Source: Anoplopoma fimbria
Taxonomy: Eukaryota; Chordata; Actinopteri; Perciformes; Anoplopomatidae
Length of the DNA: 64,000 bases
Assembly (NCBI RefSeq): GCF_027596085.1
Contig: NC_072451.1
Location: 649,479 to 713,478 of the forward strand
Direction of reading: 5' to 3'
A program made the position numbers and the translations under genes. The notes below the pieces were generated by a model. The model worked only from the letters and a program-made list of their open reading frames with translations, did no database searches and had not been told where the DNA came from. This document shows, in pieces, positions 47,213-60,000 of the stretch. How positions within the stretch are numbered: the stretch's first letter is position 1; the number at the start of each line of letters is the position of its first letter.

Positions 47213-50200
47213 AGGGTGTAGTGAGGGTGTAGTGAGGGTGAGTGAGGGTGTAGTGAGGGTGTAGTGAGGGTGAGTGAGGGTGTAGTGAGGGGTAGTGAGT
47301 GTAGTGAGGGTGTAGTGAGGGTGTAGTGAGGGTGAGTGAGGGTGTAGTGAGGGTGTAGTGAGGGTAGTGAGGGGTGTAGTGAGGGGTAGTGAGGGAGTGA
47401 GGGTGTAGTGAGGGTGTAGTGAGGGTGTAGTGAGGGTGAGTGAGGGTGTAGTGAGGGTGTAGTGAGGGTGTAGTGAGGGTGTAGTGAGGGTGTAGTGAGG
47501 GGGTGAGGGTGTAGTGAGGGTGAGTGAGGGTGTAGTGAGGGTGTAGTGAGGGTGTAGTGAGGGTGTAGTGAGGGTGTAGTGAGGGTGTAGTGAGGGTGTA
47601 GTGAGGGTGAGGGTGTAGTGAGGGTGTAGTGAGGGTGTAGTGAGGGTGTAGTGAGGGTGTAGTGAGGGTGTGAGTGAGGGTGTAGTGAGGGTGGAGTGAG
47701 GGTGTAGTGAGGGTGTAGTGAGGGTGAGTGAGGGTGTAGTGAGGGTGAGTGAGGGTGTAGTGAGGGTGTAGTGAGGGGTGAGGGTGTAGTGAGGGTGAGT
47801 GAGGGTGTAGTGAGGGTGAGTGAGGGTGTAGTGAGGGTGTAGTGAGTGTAGTGAGGGTAGTGAGGGTGTAGTGAGGGTGTAGTGAGGGTGAGTGAGGGTG
47901 TAGTGAGGGTGAGTGAGGTGTAGTAGTGAGGGTGTAGTGAGGTGTAGTGAGGGTGAGTGAGGGTGTAGTGAGGGTGTAGTGAGGGTGTAGTGAGGGTGTA
48001 GTGAGGGTGTAGTGAGGGTGTAGTGAGGGTGTAGTGAGGGTGTAGTGAGGGTGTAGTGAGGGTGTAGTGAGGGTGTAGTGAGGGTGAGTGAGGGTGTAGT
48101 GAGGGTGTAGTGAGGGTGTAGTGAGGGTGTAGTGAGGGTGTAGTGAGGGTGAGGGTGTAGTGAGGGTGTAGTGAGGGTGTAGTGAGGGTGTAGTGAGGGT
48201 GTAGTGAGGGTGTAGTGAGGGTGTGAGTGAGTGGGTGTAGTGAGGGTGTAGTGAGGGTGTAGTGAGTGTAGTGAGGGTGTAGTGAGGGTGTAGTGAGGGT
48301 GTAGTGAGGGTAGTGAGGGTAGTGAGTGAGAGGGTGTAGTGAGGGTGTAGTGTAGTGAGGGTGTAGTGAGGGTGTAGTGAGGGTGTAGTGAGGGTGTAGT
48401 GAGGGGGTGTAGTGAGGGTGTAGGAGGGTGTAGTGAGGGTGAGGGTGTAGTGAGGGGTAGTGAGGGTGAGTGAGGGTGTAGTGAGGGTGAGTGAGGGTGT
48501 AGTGAGGGTGTGAGGGTGTAGTGAGGGTGTAGTGAGGGTAGTGAGGGTGTAGTGAGGGTGTGAGTGAGGGTGTAGTGAGGGTGTAGTGAGGGTGAGTGAG
48601 GGTGTGTGAGGGTGAGTGAGGGTGTAGTGAGGGTAGTGAGGGTGTAGTGAGGGTGTAGTGAGGGTGTAGTGAGGGTGTAGTGAGGGTGTAGTGAGGGTGT
48701 AGTGAGGGTGTAGTGAGGGTGTAGTGAGGGTGAGTGAGGGTGTAGTGAGGGTGAGTGAGGGTGAGTGAGGGTGTAGTGAGGGGTAGTGAGGGTAGTGAGG
48801 GTGAGTGAGGGTGTAGTGAGGGTGTAGTGAGGGTGTAGTGAGGGGTGAGTGAGGGTGTAGTGAGGGTGTAGTGAGGGTGTAGTGAGGGTGAGTGAGGGTG
48901 NNNNNNNNNNNNNNNNNNNNNNNNNNNNNNNNNNNNNNNNNNNNNNNNNNNNNNNNNNNNNNNNNNNNNNNNNNNNNNNNNNNNNNNNNNNNNNNNNNNN
49001 AGGGTGAGTGAGGGTGTAGTGAGGGTGTAGTGAGGGTGAGGGTGTAGTGAGGGTGTAGTGAGGGTGTAGTGAGGGTGTAGTGAGGGGGTGTGTAGTGAGG
49101 GTGTAGTGAGGGTGTAGTGTGAGGGTGTAGTGAGGGTGTAGTGAGGGTGTAGTGAGGGTGAGTGAGGGTGAGTGAGGGTGTAGTGAGGGTGTAGTGAGGG
49201 TGTAGTGAGGGTGTAGTGAGGGTGTAGTGAGGGTGTAGTGAGGGTGTAGTGAGGGTGTAGTGAGGGTGAGGGGGTGTAGTGAGGGTGTAGTGAGGGTGTA
49301 GTGAGGGTGTAGTGAGGGTGTAGTGAGGGTGAGTGAGGGTGTAGTGAGGGTAGTGAGGGTGTAGTGAGGGTGTAGTGAGGGTGAGTGAGGGTGTAGTGAG
49401 GGTGTAGTGAGGGTGTAGTGAGGGTGAGTGAGGGTGAGTGAGGGTGTAGTGAGGGTGTAGTGAGGGTGTAGTGAGGGTGTAGTGAGGGTGTAGTGAGGGT
49501 GTAGTGAGGGTGTAGTGAGGGTGTAGTGAGGGTGAGTGAGGGTGTAGTGAGGGTGTAGTGAGGGTGTAGTGAGGGTGTAGTGAGGGTGTAGTGAGGGTGT
49601 AGTGAGGGTGTAGTGAGGGTGTGTGAGGGTGTAGTGAGGGTGTAGTGAGGGTGTAGTGAGGGTGTAGTGAGGGTGTAGTGAGGGTGTAGTGAGGGTGTAG
49701 TGAGGGTGTAGTGAGGGTGAGTGAGGGTGTAGTGAGGGTGTAGTGAGGGTGTAGTGAGGGTGAGGAGGGTGTAGTGAGGGTGTGAGTGAGGGGGTGTGAG
49801 GGTGAGTGAGGGTGTAGTGAGGGTGGTGAGGGTGTAGTGAGGGTGTAGTGAGGGTGTAGTGAGGGTGTAGTGAGGGTGAGTGAGGGTGTAGTGAGGGTGT
49901 AGTGAGGGTGGGAGGGTGTAGTGAGGGTGTAGTGAGGGTGTAGTGAGGGTGAGTGAGGGTGTAGTGAGGGTGTAGTGAGGGTGTAGTGAGGGTGTAGTGA
50001 GGGTGTAGTGAGGGTGTAGTGAGGGTGTAGTGAGGGTGGTGAGGGTGAGTGAGGGTGTAGTGAGGGTGTAGTGAGGGTGAGTGAGGGGTAGTGAGGGTGT
50101 AGTGAGGGTGGTGAGTGAGGAGGGTGTAGTGAGGGTGTGAGTGAGGGGGTGTGAGGGTGAGGGTGTAGTGAGGGTGTAGTGAGGGGGTGTAGTGAGGGTG

Positions 50201-50665
50201 TAGTGAGGGTGTAGTGAGGGTGTAGTGAGGGTGTAGTGAGGGGGTGTAGTGAGGGGGTGTAGTGAGGGTGTAGTGAGGGTGTAGTGAGGGTGTAGTGAGG
50301 GGTGTAGTGAGGGTGTAGTGAGGGTGTAGTGAGGGTGTAGTGAGGGTGTAGTGAGTGAGGGTGTAGTGAGGGTGTAGTGAGGGTGTAGTGAGGGGGTGTA
50401 GTGAGGGTGTAGTGAGGGTGTAGTGAGGGTGTGAGGGTGTAGTGAGGGTGTAGTGAGGGTGTAGTGAGGGTGTAGTGAGGGTGTAGTGAGGGTGTAGTGA
50501 GGGGGTGAGTGAGGGTGTAGTGAGGGTGTAGTGAGGGTGAGTGAGGGTGTAGTGAGGGTGTAGTGAGGGTGAGTGGGGTGTAGTGAGGGTGTAGTGAGGG
50601 TGTAGTGAGGGTGAGTGAGGGTGAGGGTGTAGTGAGGGTGAGTGAGGGTGTAGTGAGGGTGAGTG
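47213..50665. repeat. 12-bp GTGTAGTGAGGG minisatellite upstream of NMNAT2
   Basis: About 3.4 kb of GTGTAGTGAGGG with short forms (GTGAGTGAGGG, GTGAGGG, GTAGTGAGGG). The plus strand has GGG every 12 bases. It contains the 100-N gap (48901-49000) and stops about 250 bp before the NMNAT2 start codon. Two open frames of over 1200 codons on the minus strand (Thr/Pro/Ser/His-rich) are artefacts. Confidence 0.96.
48901..49000. other. Assembly gap of 100 N
   Basis: Exactly 100 N inside the 12-bp array, a conventional fixed-size gap. The true array length is unknown. Confidence 0.99.
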
Positions 50666-50768
50666 TCTCTTTAACGCGCTGACGCTGCTTCCTGCCGCAG
50701 ACTCTCCAGCCTCGCCTCTCTCTCTGTCTCTCTCTCTCTCTCTGTCTCTCTCTCTGTCTCTCTGTCTC

Positions 50769-50801
<33 letters not shown>

Positions 50802-50917
50802 GCGGCGGCCGCCTGCTCCAAACAACCGACGACCGGGAGACCAGGACCAGTACGAGGACCGGGACCGGACCGGGACTGGGCACACAGGGACACGGGAGGA
50901 ACCGACGGAGCACAACC
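50666..50917 (+). promoter_or_regulatory. NMNAT2 5' UTR and proximal promoter region
   Basis: The only unique sequence between the 12-bp array and the ATG. It contains a (CT)n tract (about 50720-50800) followed by a GC-rich stretch (GCGGCGGCCGCCTGC) and repeated GACCGGGAC words up to CACAACC-ATG. No TATA box is obvious. The transcription start cannot be fixed by eye. Confidence 0.5.
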
Positions 50918-51021
50918 ATGACAGAAAACACCAAAACACACGTCATCCTGCTGTCCTGCGGCAGCTTCAACCCCATCACCAAGGGCCACCTCCATATGTT
51001 CGGTGAGTGTGTGAGTGTGTG

Positions 51022-51099
<78 letters not shown>

Positions 51100-54002
51100 A
51101 TCACCCATCAGTCCACGTCTCTATCAGTACAGTCTTCAGAAGGTCTCGGGCTCTGGTCGCTGTCCAGCTGTGTGGTGCTGAAACGCAGAGCCGGGACGGA
51201 GGCTGCTGGGCCCGGTGTCGAGGCTGCTGGCCCGGTGTCGAGGCTGCTGGGCCCGGTGTCGAGCTGCTGGCCCGGTGTCGAGGCTGCTGGGCCCGGTGTC
51301 GAGGCTGCTGGCCCGGTGTCGAGGCTGCTGGCCCGGTGTCGAGGCTGCTGGCCCGGTGTCGAGGCTGCTGGCCCGGTGTCGAGGCTGCTGGCCCGGTGTC
51401 GAGGCTGCTGGGCCCGGTGTCGAGGCTCCGCAGGCCTCCGTGTGGCGCAGACACCGGGACACGGGGCTCAGCGGCGGGACTGAACCCATGAACCCATGAA
51501 GTATTCACATGGTCCTGATGAGGAATCACTGTCACACTGATTACGGTTATTAACGGGTTATTAACGGGTTATTAACGGGCTATTAACGGGCTGCTATATA
51601 TTAAAGTATTTAATGTTGTCTGCAACAACCAAACCTTAATGTAGAACTACAATGATTTAAAACTACAAACAATAACTCATTATTTATATGATTATTATGA
51701 TGTGGACCTGAACAGTACACACAGTACACAGTATACACAGTACACAGTATACACAGTACACAGTATACAGTATACACAGTATAGTACACAGTACACAGTA
51801 CACAGTACACAGTATACAGTATACACAGTACACAGTACACAGTACACAGTATACAGTACACAGTATACACAGTACACAGTATACACAGTACACACAGTAC
51901 ACAGTACACAGTACACAGTACACAGTATACAGTATACACAGTATAGTACACAGTACACAGTATACACAGTATACAGTATACACAGTATAGTACACAGTAC
52001 ACAGTACACAGTATAGTACACAGTACACAGTACACAGTATACAGTACACACAGTACACAGTATACACAGTACACAGTATACACAGTACACAGTACACAGT
52101 ACACAGTACACAGTATACACAGTATAGTACACAGTATACACAGTATAGTACACAGTACAGTACACAGTATACAGTACACACAGTACACAGTATACACAGT
52201 ACACAGTATACACATTACACAGTATACACAGTACACAGTATACACATTACACAGTATACACAGTACAGTACACAGTATACACAGTACACAGTTTACACAG
52301 TATAGTACACAGTATACACAGTACAGTACACAGTATACACAGTACAGTTTACACAGTATAGTACACAGTATACACAGTACAGTACACAGTATAGTACACA
52401 GTATACACAGTACAGTACACAGTACAGTACACAGTACAGTACACAGTATAGTACACAGTATACACAGTACAGTACACAGTGGGGCGGCTGTGGCGTAGTG
52501 GAGAGCAAGGTAGTTCTCCAATCAGAGGGTCGGTGGTTTGATACCCGGCTTCGGCAGTGGATGTGTCCTTGGGCAAGACACTTAACCCCAAGTTGCTCCT
52601 GAAGGCCATCGGTGTGGACTGGATGATGAATGTTAGTTAGAGTCTGATGGTGGCACCTTGATGGTAGCCTGTCATCAGTGTGTGGATGGGTGAATGATAT
52701 GTAACATACTACTGACTGTAAGTCGCTGTGGATAAAAGCCTCTGCTACATGACTGTAATGTAATGTAATGTAATGTAATGTAGTACACAGTACACAGTAT
52801 ACACAGTACACAGTATACACAGTATAGTACACAGTATACACAGTACAGTACACAGTATACACAGTACAGTACACAGTATACACAGTACAGTACACAGTAT
52901 ACACAGTATAGTACACAGTATAGTACACAGTATAGTACACAGTATACACAGTATAGTACACAGTATAGTACACAGTATACACAGTATAGTACACAGTATA
53001 CACAGTACAGTACACAGTACAGTTCACATTATAGGACACAGTATACACTGTACAGTACACAGTATACAGTATAGTACACAGTATACACAGTACAGTACAC
53101 AGTATACAGTATACACAGTACAGTACACAGTATACAGTATAGTACACAGTATACACAGTACAGTACACAGTATAGTACACAGTACAGTACACAGTATAGT
53201 ACACGGTATACACAGTATACACAGTATTGTCCACAGTACAGTACACAGTGTACACAGTATACACGGTACAGTACACAGTATACATAGTACAGTACAAAGT
53301 GTTGTACATAGTGTTGTACACAGTACACAGTATATACAGTATAGTACACAGTATACAGTATAGTACAAGGGATACAGTATAGTACACAGTATACACAGAA
53401 TAGTGCACAGTACAGTACACATTATACAGTATAGTACACAGTATACACAGTATACTATAGTACAGTACAGTTCACAAATTAGTACACAGTACATGGTAGA
53501 CAAAGTATAGTATTCAGTATACACAGAATACTACACGGTATACTGTAATGTACACATTATACAGTATAGTACACAGTATACAGTAGACATAGTATAGTAA
53601 GGTATAGTACACAATTTAGTACACAGTACATGGTAGACACAGTATAATACACGGTATACACAGTACAGTTCACAGTTTAGTACACAGTATGCACAGTATA
53701 AACAGAATAGTACATGGTAGACACAGTATAGTACACGGTTTACAGTATGTCAGTACAGTTCACAGTATAGGATCAATCAGATGTAAACTGATCGATGGAC
53801 AGTGAAGGAAATAATCAACAATCAATACAAAACATTTGAAAATCAAAGACCAATCACAGGCCAGCGCTGTGTGTGTGTCGTCCAATCAGCAGGCTCGGGG
53901 GGAGGGTTCATGTCAGTGTCCATCATGTGTTAGAAAATGTCTCCAGCTGACTCATGAGGACCTTTCAGAGCTCAGAGAAAGACACAAACTATTATAATTA
54001 TA

Positions 54003-54040
<38 letters not shown>

Positions 54041-57000
54041 CATTATTTTATGATCATTATTATTAAGCTAATTATTGTTGTTGTTGTTGGAGGTCAGTGT
54101 TCCTGTTATTTTGTCCACCGTTCTGATGTTTGTGCTGCGCTCACTTCTCTCTGATGTTTGAAGATGCAGCAGCCATGTTACCATGGTGACCTACATCCTC
54201 CAGCAGCTCCTCTCTCGCTCTCTCTCTCCTCCCTCTCTCTCTCTCTCTTTGTGTCGCATGAAACCGAAAGTGTAGAAGCATTACCTTCTTCTTCTTCTAT
54301 TCAAATTAATAAATTCATGACTCCACATTAACGTAGATTCACATCTTATGATTATGTGTAATGTTTGACCGATGATGTCATAAGCTTGATGAGGTCATAA
54401 AGGGCCAATCAGCAGCCTGGAGTGAATAAATGGAGAGTCATTGAAACAACAACAACAGATGAAAGTGAACAACAGGAAACAGTCTGAAAAAGAAAAACAT
54501 CACACCTCGATGAGACACAGCTTTTATTGTGAAAGGTCAATCTGGTTTAATCGTTGACATTGTGTTGAGTTTCATAAACCTATCATGTGTTTTATGTGAT
54601 GATAGTAACTACAGCTGTCAGATAAAGGTAGCTGAGCAGAAGTGTAAAGTAGCAGAAAATGTAAATACTCAAGTACAAGTACCTCAAAAGTTATTTCCGT
54701 AGTTACTTGTGTACTTATTTACCTTCATGTTGTGTGTTTCACTTTGTGTGTTTTGCAGAAAAAGCCAGAGAATATCTGCACAAAACGGGTCGCTTCATTG
54801 TGATCGGAGGAATCATCTCTCCGGTGCACGACTCCTACGGAAAACCTGTGAGTCTGTTTATACGAGCAGCATGTACTCTGAGTACTCATATGTGGAACAC
54901 AGCACAGGAAACAGCCAGCAGCAGAAAGGAGCTGCAGCTCTCTGCGCTCGTTTCCCTGCCGGAGTTAACGAAGCTCTCGTCCTACTTTCTCTCTCTGAAG
55001 AACACAACATGAATAATAAACGCTGCTCAGATTACTCTCCTCAGTAATGAGCTCGTTAGGAGACGCTCAGCTGATGAGTCACCATCCTGACAATCATCAC
55101 ACACTAACACACCACTGAGGGATTCATGTCTACCTGTACACTATGCACTACATAAGCAGGGGTGGAGGAAGTATTTGGTTCCTTTACTGCTGGAAAAATA
55201 CTAATACCACACTGTAAAAATACTCTGCTACAGTAAAGGTACTAATACCACACTGTAAAAATACTCTATTAGAGTCAAAGTACTAATACCACATTGTAAA
55301 AATACTCTATTACAGTAGAAGTACTAATAAAACACAGTAGAAATACCCTGTTACAGTAAATGTACCAGTACCACACTGTAAAAACACTCTGCTACATTAG
55401 AAAGTACTAATACCACACTGTAAAAACACTCTACTGCTGGCCAAGTACTCCAAACCTCCTCTGTGGTATTCCCTGCTACAGTCGGTGTCTCCAGGGCCAC
55501 ATGTTGTCATGACGACTCACACCCAGACCCACAACACGACAACAGTACCAGCGCCGTGTGTCGGTCTGATGAAAGACTTCAGTAGAGGCTGGTCTCATGT
55601 GTTTCCTCCTGTAACTCTGTGTGTCTCTGCAGGGTTTGGTGCCCAGCAGACATCGTCTCACCATGTGTCAGCTGGCTGTCCAGTCCTCTGACTGGATCAG
55701 GTGAGACACCTCAGCTCTTTACCAAACATCTCTGAAACCTCAACCTCAAGCCAGAACCACATTCAGTCGTTATATCATGAGATGTTTTTCTTTGTATCAT
55801 GAGATGTTTAGTTATTTCATGAGATGTTTAGTTATATTATGAGATGTTTAGTTGTATCATGAGATGTTTAGTTATATCATGAGATGTTTAGTTATATTAT
55901 GAGATGTTTAGTTGTATTATGAGATGTTTAGGTGTATCATGAGATGTTTAGTTGTATCATGAGATGTTTAGATGTTTAGTTGTATCATGAGATGTTTAGG
56001 TGTATCATGAGATGTTTAGGTGTATCATGAGATGTTTAGTTATATCATGAGATGTTTAGTTGTATCATGAGATGTTTAGTTCGTAGTCTTAAACCACCAG
56101 TGTGGTCTTTTGACACATGTGCTGCGTATGAACCCAGAGTCTGGTGTAAATGAGTGTTTTTGCCTGTGGGGTTTGGTGCAGGGTGGACCCCTGGGAGTGT
56201 TACCAGGACACCTGGCAGACGACCTGCAGCGTGCTGGAGCATCACCGCGACCTGATGAAGGTGAGGAGATGTATCTCTGTCCATTTTTTTGAAAAAGGTC
56301 TTTAGGACAAGACAAAGTAGTCCCATTGTGGGTCCACCACAGGCAGGGAAAGGCACCAGGGTCGGGTGCAATGTGAGCTGGGCGGGGTCCGGGGCATGCC
56401 GACCCCCGGCTTTGCGGACTAGCTCTAGTGAGGTGGAACGTCACCTCTCTGGTGGGGAAGGAACCAAAGCTGGTGTGGAAGGTGTCGTGGTATCAAGCAA
56501 ATATAGTTGGGCTGAATGCACCGGCTCTGGAACCAAACTCCTGTAGAGGTGCTGGACTATAGAGGCTTCAGGGCGGTGTGGGGATTCTCACGAGCCCCCG
56601 GCTGAGCGCTGCTGTGTTGGAGTATTCGAGAGGGTTGCCTCTATGCGACTGCAAGTCAAAGAGAGAGAGTCTCTGACTGTTGACGTCTTGTAGTCTCTGG
56701 GTGGCGTTCTGGAAAGGGCGCCGACTGGGGACTCTATAGTTCTGCTGGGGGACTTCAACCCTCATGTGGGTAACGATGGAGTGACCTGTACGGGGTGATT
56801 GGGAGGAACGGCCTGCCTGATCTAAACCAAAGTGGTGCTTTGTTGTTGGACTGTGCTCGTCATGGATTGGCCAAAACAAACATAAGTGTAACCAGAACAC
56901 CCCTCGGCCAAAGTTCTATGATCAACTTTGTGGTCTTATCAACAGATGTGCGGTTTGTTGGACCCGTTGGTGTACAGAGTTGTAGAACCGTTAATGACAG

Positions 57001-60000
57001 ACTTGCTGATATTCACCGTATTGCCGTCTCCATCATTGGGGATATACAGTTTGATCCATCTCCATTAAAGTGTTCCTGTTTTTGGAGAACATGTGTTGAT
57101 CTCCATGTTTTGTTTCTCAGAGAGTCACCGGCTGCATTCTCTCCAACGTCAACACACCATCGACGACTCCTGTGATTGGTCAGCCACAGAACCAGACTCC
57201 CCCCAACTACCAGAACCACAACAACATGAATCACAAGCCCACAGCCAGTGAGTCACTTTCCTCCATATTCATCACTGATCCATCCATTGGTGAGGGTTTA
57301 AGGAGCAGTCAGGGATTTGTTTTAAGTGTAACTGTTCTCTTTTTATATGTAGCCTCAGGTTATTATTTATTAATGAATGTGACTGGAGTCTAAACTTCCC
57401 TTACTATTCTGCTCAGTCAAACTGTGGGGGAAGGTCAGTGAGAGTTTTGGAAAGATCTGCTGCGCCCGTCCTCACATCGAACGCTTCACCTTCGTCGGTA
57501 AGTAGAAAAGTACACATTCAGAAAGGAGTGGAAACGATCTGCGATCATCAGCCAGTAAACCAGAGTTCAACCAGCCAGCTGGGACTCAGAGGTCCTGTTC
57601 AACTTTGTTATTTTGATGACATGGTTGCAGCACAAAAACATGTAAACACAATACACATTCAGCATCCTACTTCTTCATCCAGCAGACATACATACATAAT
57701 ACATCAATGATTACTTGGAGTTCCTCAGGGTTCTATACTGGGTTCACTATAATCAGAATTTTGTAAAAGCCACAACTTTTTAGATTTTTGTCTAATAGCA
57801 CACAAGCTACAAACATACCATCTGATATTATATCAGCATAAGTATTATCATGTTATAAAATAGTTTCTTCTTCATCAAGCAGTTTCAGATCAACGGGATG
57901 ATTTATCAGGGCTCTTTGTGTTTCTGTCACCTGATGAACGTCAGTCCAACGTTCTCTCTCTTTTAGCTGCTAAATATTTCACAATTTTCATCAGCCTGTC
58001 TCTAACTCAGTCTGTCTGCTGAGCAGCTAGTGTACGCTGGCTTTATTGGAGCTTTTATTCTGAAAACTGCTGAACCAGACAGGAAATGTGCAGCGAAACC
58101 AAAACAAGAAGCTAAAAGAGGCTAAAAATCTTTGAGACCAATCATGACTTTATGTTGTTGTGCATTATCATCTACATGCCAAAACAACAGTACAACTACA
58201 CCAAGTATTATTTATCGCTGTCTCTTTGCATCTATATGAGTGTGCCAGGCTTTTACTGCATTATTTTAATTCTTTTAGGTTCAATAGGTTAAAATCCTTC
58301 CAGTGGCACATTGAGAGCTTTGTTGTATACACTGAAGAAATATATTGAATTCCACTTGTGTTGTGTTTGGTTGTGTCAGATGAAAATGCTAACCTGGGGA
58401 CTGCCATGAGATACGAGGAGATTGGTGAGTCGCCTCTGCAGCATCTGAAACCTGAACCGACTCCTGTGTCGTGTCCTCTGGGTTTCCTTCCTGCTGTGTC
58501 TGAACTCCTTCTGGTTTGTTTGTATCCAGTAAACATGCTGTTTACTGAGTAAACGTGTGGTTTACTGAGGACGTGTCTCTTTCCTCCTGCCTGTTTGTCG
58601 TCTGTAGAGTTACGCATCTTGCTCCTGTGTGGCAGTGATCTCCTGGATTCCTTCTGCATCCCTGGTCTGTGGAAGGACAGTGATGTAAGCACACAGTAGC
58701 CCCGCCCCCACCCAACATGTAGCCCGCCCCCTCTCTTTTCTTCAAATGCCATCGGAATAACCCGACAGGCTATTCCGATGGTTGACAAAGGAAATACCTG
58801 CAAAAAGAAAGCGTTGGCATGCAGCTTTATTCTTCTCTCATGCTGCTAACGAGCAAAACATCGTGCTAATATGAATGCTAGCTGTTAGCAAGTGACAATG
58901 AAGAAATTCAAGGGTTTGAATGATATGGAGCTAGTAAAATAACCAGTCATTTTATGGAGAATATTTTTAAATCAAAGACACAATTTAGTAATTTGAGATG
59001 ATGATTTAACAAAAGTGAGTGAGTACTTTGGTTGTTTGGTGAATAAGAACCGTTAGCAAAAACACTCGGCTGTCACATGGTTTTAATAACAAGAGGTGAA
59101 TAATTGTCGTCCTCATAAGTCACTTAGAGATTTTGCTTCATGTTCAGTCTGAACATGAAGCAAAATCTCTAAGTGACTTATGAGGACGACAGTGTTTGAG
59201 ACTCGTCCAGTATTGAAGGAGAAGGCTGTAAACATTCAACAGGCTGTAATGTAACTCCTCACCGTCAATGTACTTCCACTGTTAGAGCTAAAAGAGTGTC
59301 TGACAACATTACGGAGAGAACCCACAGAGAAATAAAACATCCCTCTCTCCGTTTTTAATTTTATCATGTGACTTGTTGCTGCAACACCACGGTGGTAAAG
59401 TGAGTGACAGCTGTACGGAGGAGAGCCGGCGTTTGTTGTGTCGGAACATGAGGGAAAAGGTTGAAACATACAGAAGTTACCCTTTAAAGTGCAGTAGTTC
59501 AAATTAAAAGTTCCACCTTTTTCGCAAAGTTCCTGTGAGGGACAAAGGGGTGTTTAAACCCTTGTCTTGTAGAAACGTCCTATGGGTTGGTTTGTTTATG
59601 GGACGATGGAGTTTGTTAGGTTTTCGTTGGGAGCTAACAGCCGGGTGACATCAGCAGAAGTTCATGTGTGAATCCTCACAGAGTAGTCAGTGCTGTGACT
59701 CTGAAGTCCCCTGATCCTGGAGGGTCAATGAGATGGATGGATTTGGTCCGACTGAAGGTGGTGTTTCTGTGGTTTCAGATGGAGGTGATCGTGGGAGATT
59801 TTGGGATCGTGGTGGTTCCTCGTGATGGAGCCAACACAGAGAAGATCATGAATCACTCCTCCATTCTCCGCAAGTTCAAGGTGGACATCTCTGTTACACT
59901 CTGGTTCCATCTGACAGAGAAACGTCCTCCTTCATGGTCTCATGTGATCTCTGCTCTTGTTTTTAGGACAACATCACCGTGGTGAAAGATGGGATGAGCC

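Larger units (their letters stand above)
43606..50917. other. Head-to-head intergenic region SMG7-NMNAT2
   Basis: Divergent start codons are 7.3 kb apart. By position the region should hold both promoters. Unique sequence is limited to about 80 bp beyond the SMG7 ATG, about 200 bp at 47005-47210 and about 250 bp before NMNAT2. All else is tandem repeat or SINE (separate entries). No gene is seen; long frames inside it are repeat artefacts. Confidence 0.85.

Noticed and set aside
47213..50665. Interstitial telomere repeat
   Set aside because: The unit is GTGTAGTGAGGG, not TTAGGG, with no TTAGGG runs.
47199..50995. Two overlapping open frames of over 1200 codons, minus strand
   Set aside because: They arise from the 12-bp array, are open in two frames at once and run through the N gap.
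52481..52570. tRNA gene
   Set aside because: A and B boxes are present but there is no cloverleaf 3' half; it is the head of a SINE with a LINE-type tail. The same holds for 44.8 kb and 7.15 kb.
51610..53524. Cys/Tyr/Val-rich open frames, minus strand
   Set aside because: By-product of the CACAGTA minisatellite in NMNAT2 intron 1.
51712..53770. Many CACAGTA words resembling recombination heptamers
   Set aside because: They are the unit of a minisatellite far from the TCR segments, with no nonamers at 12 or 23 bp.
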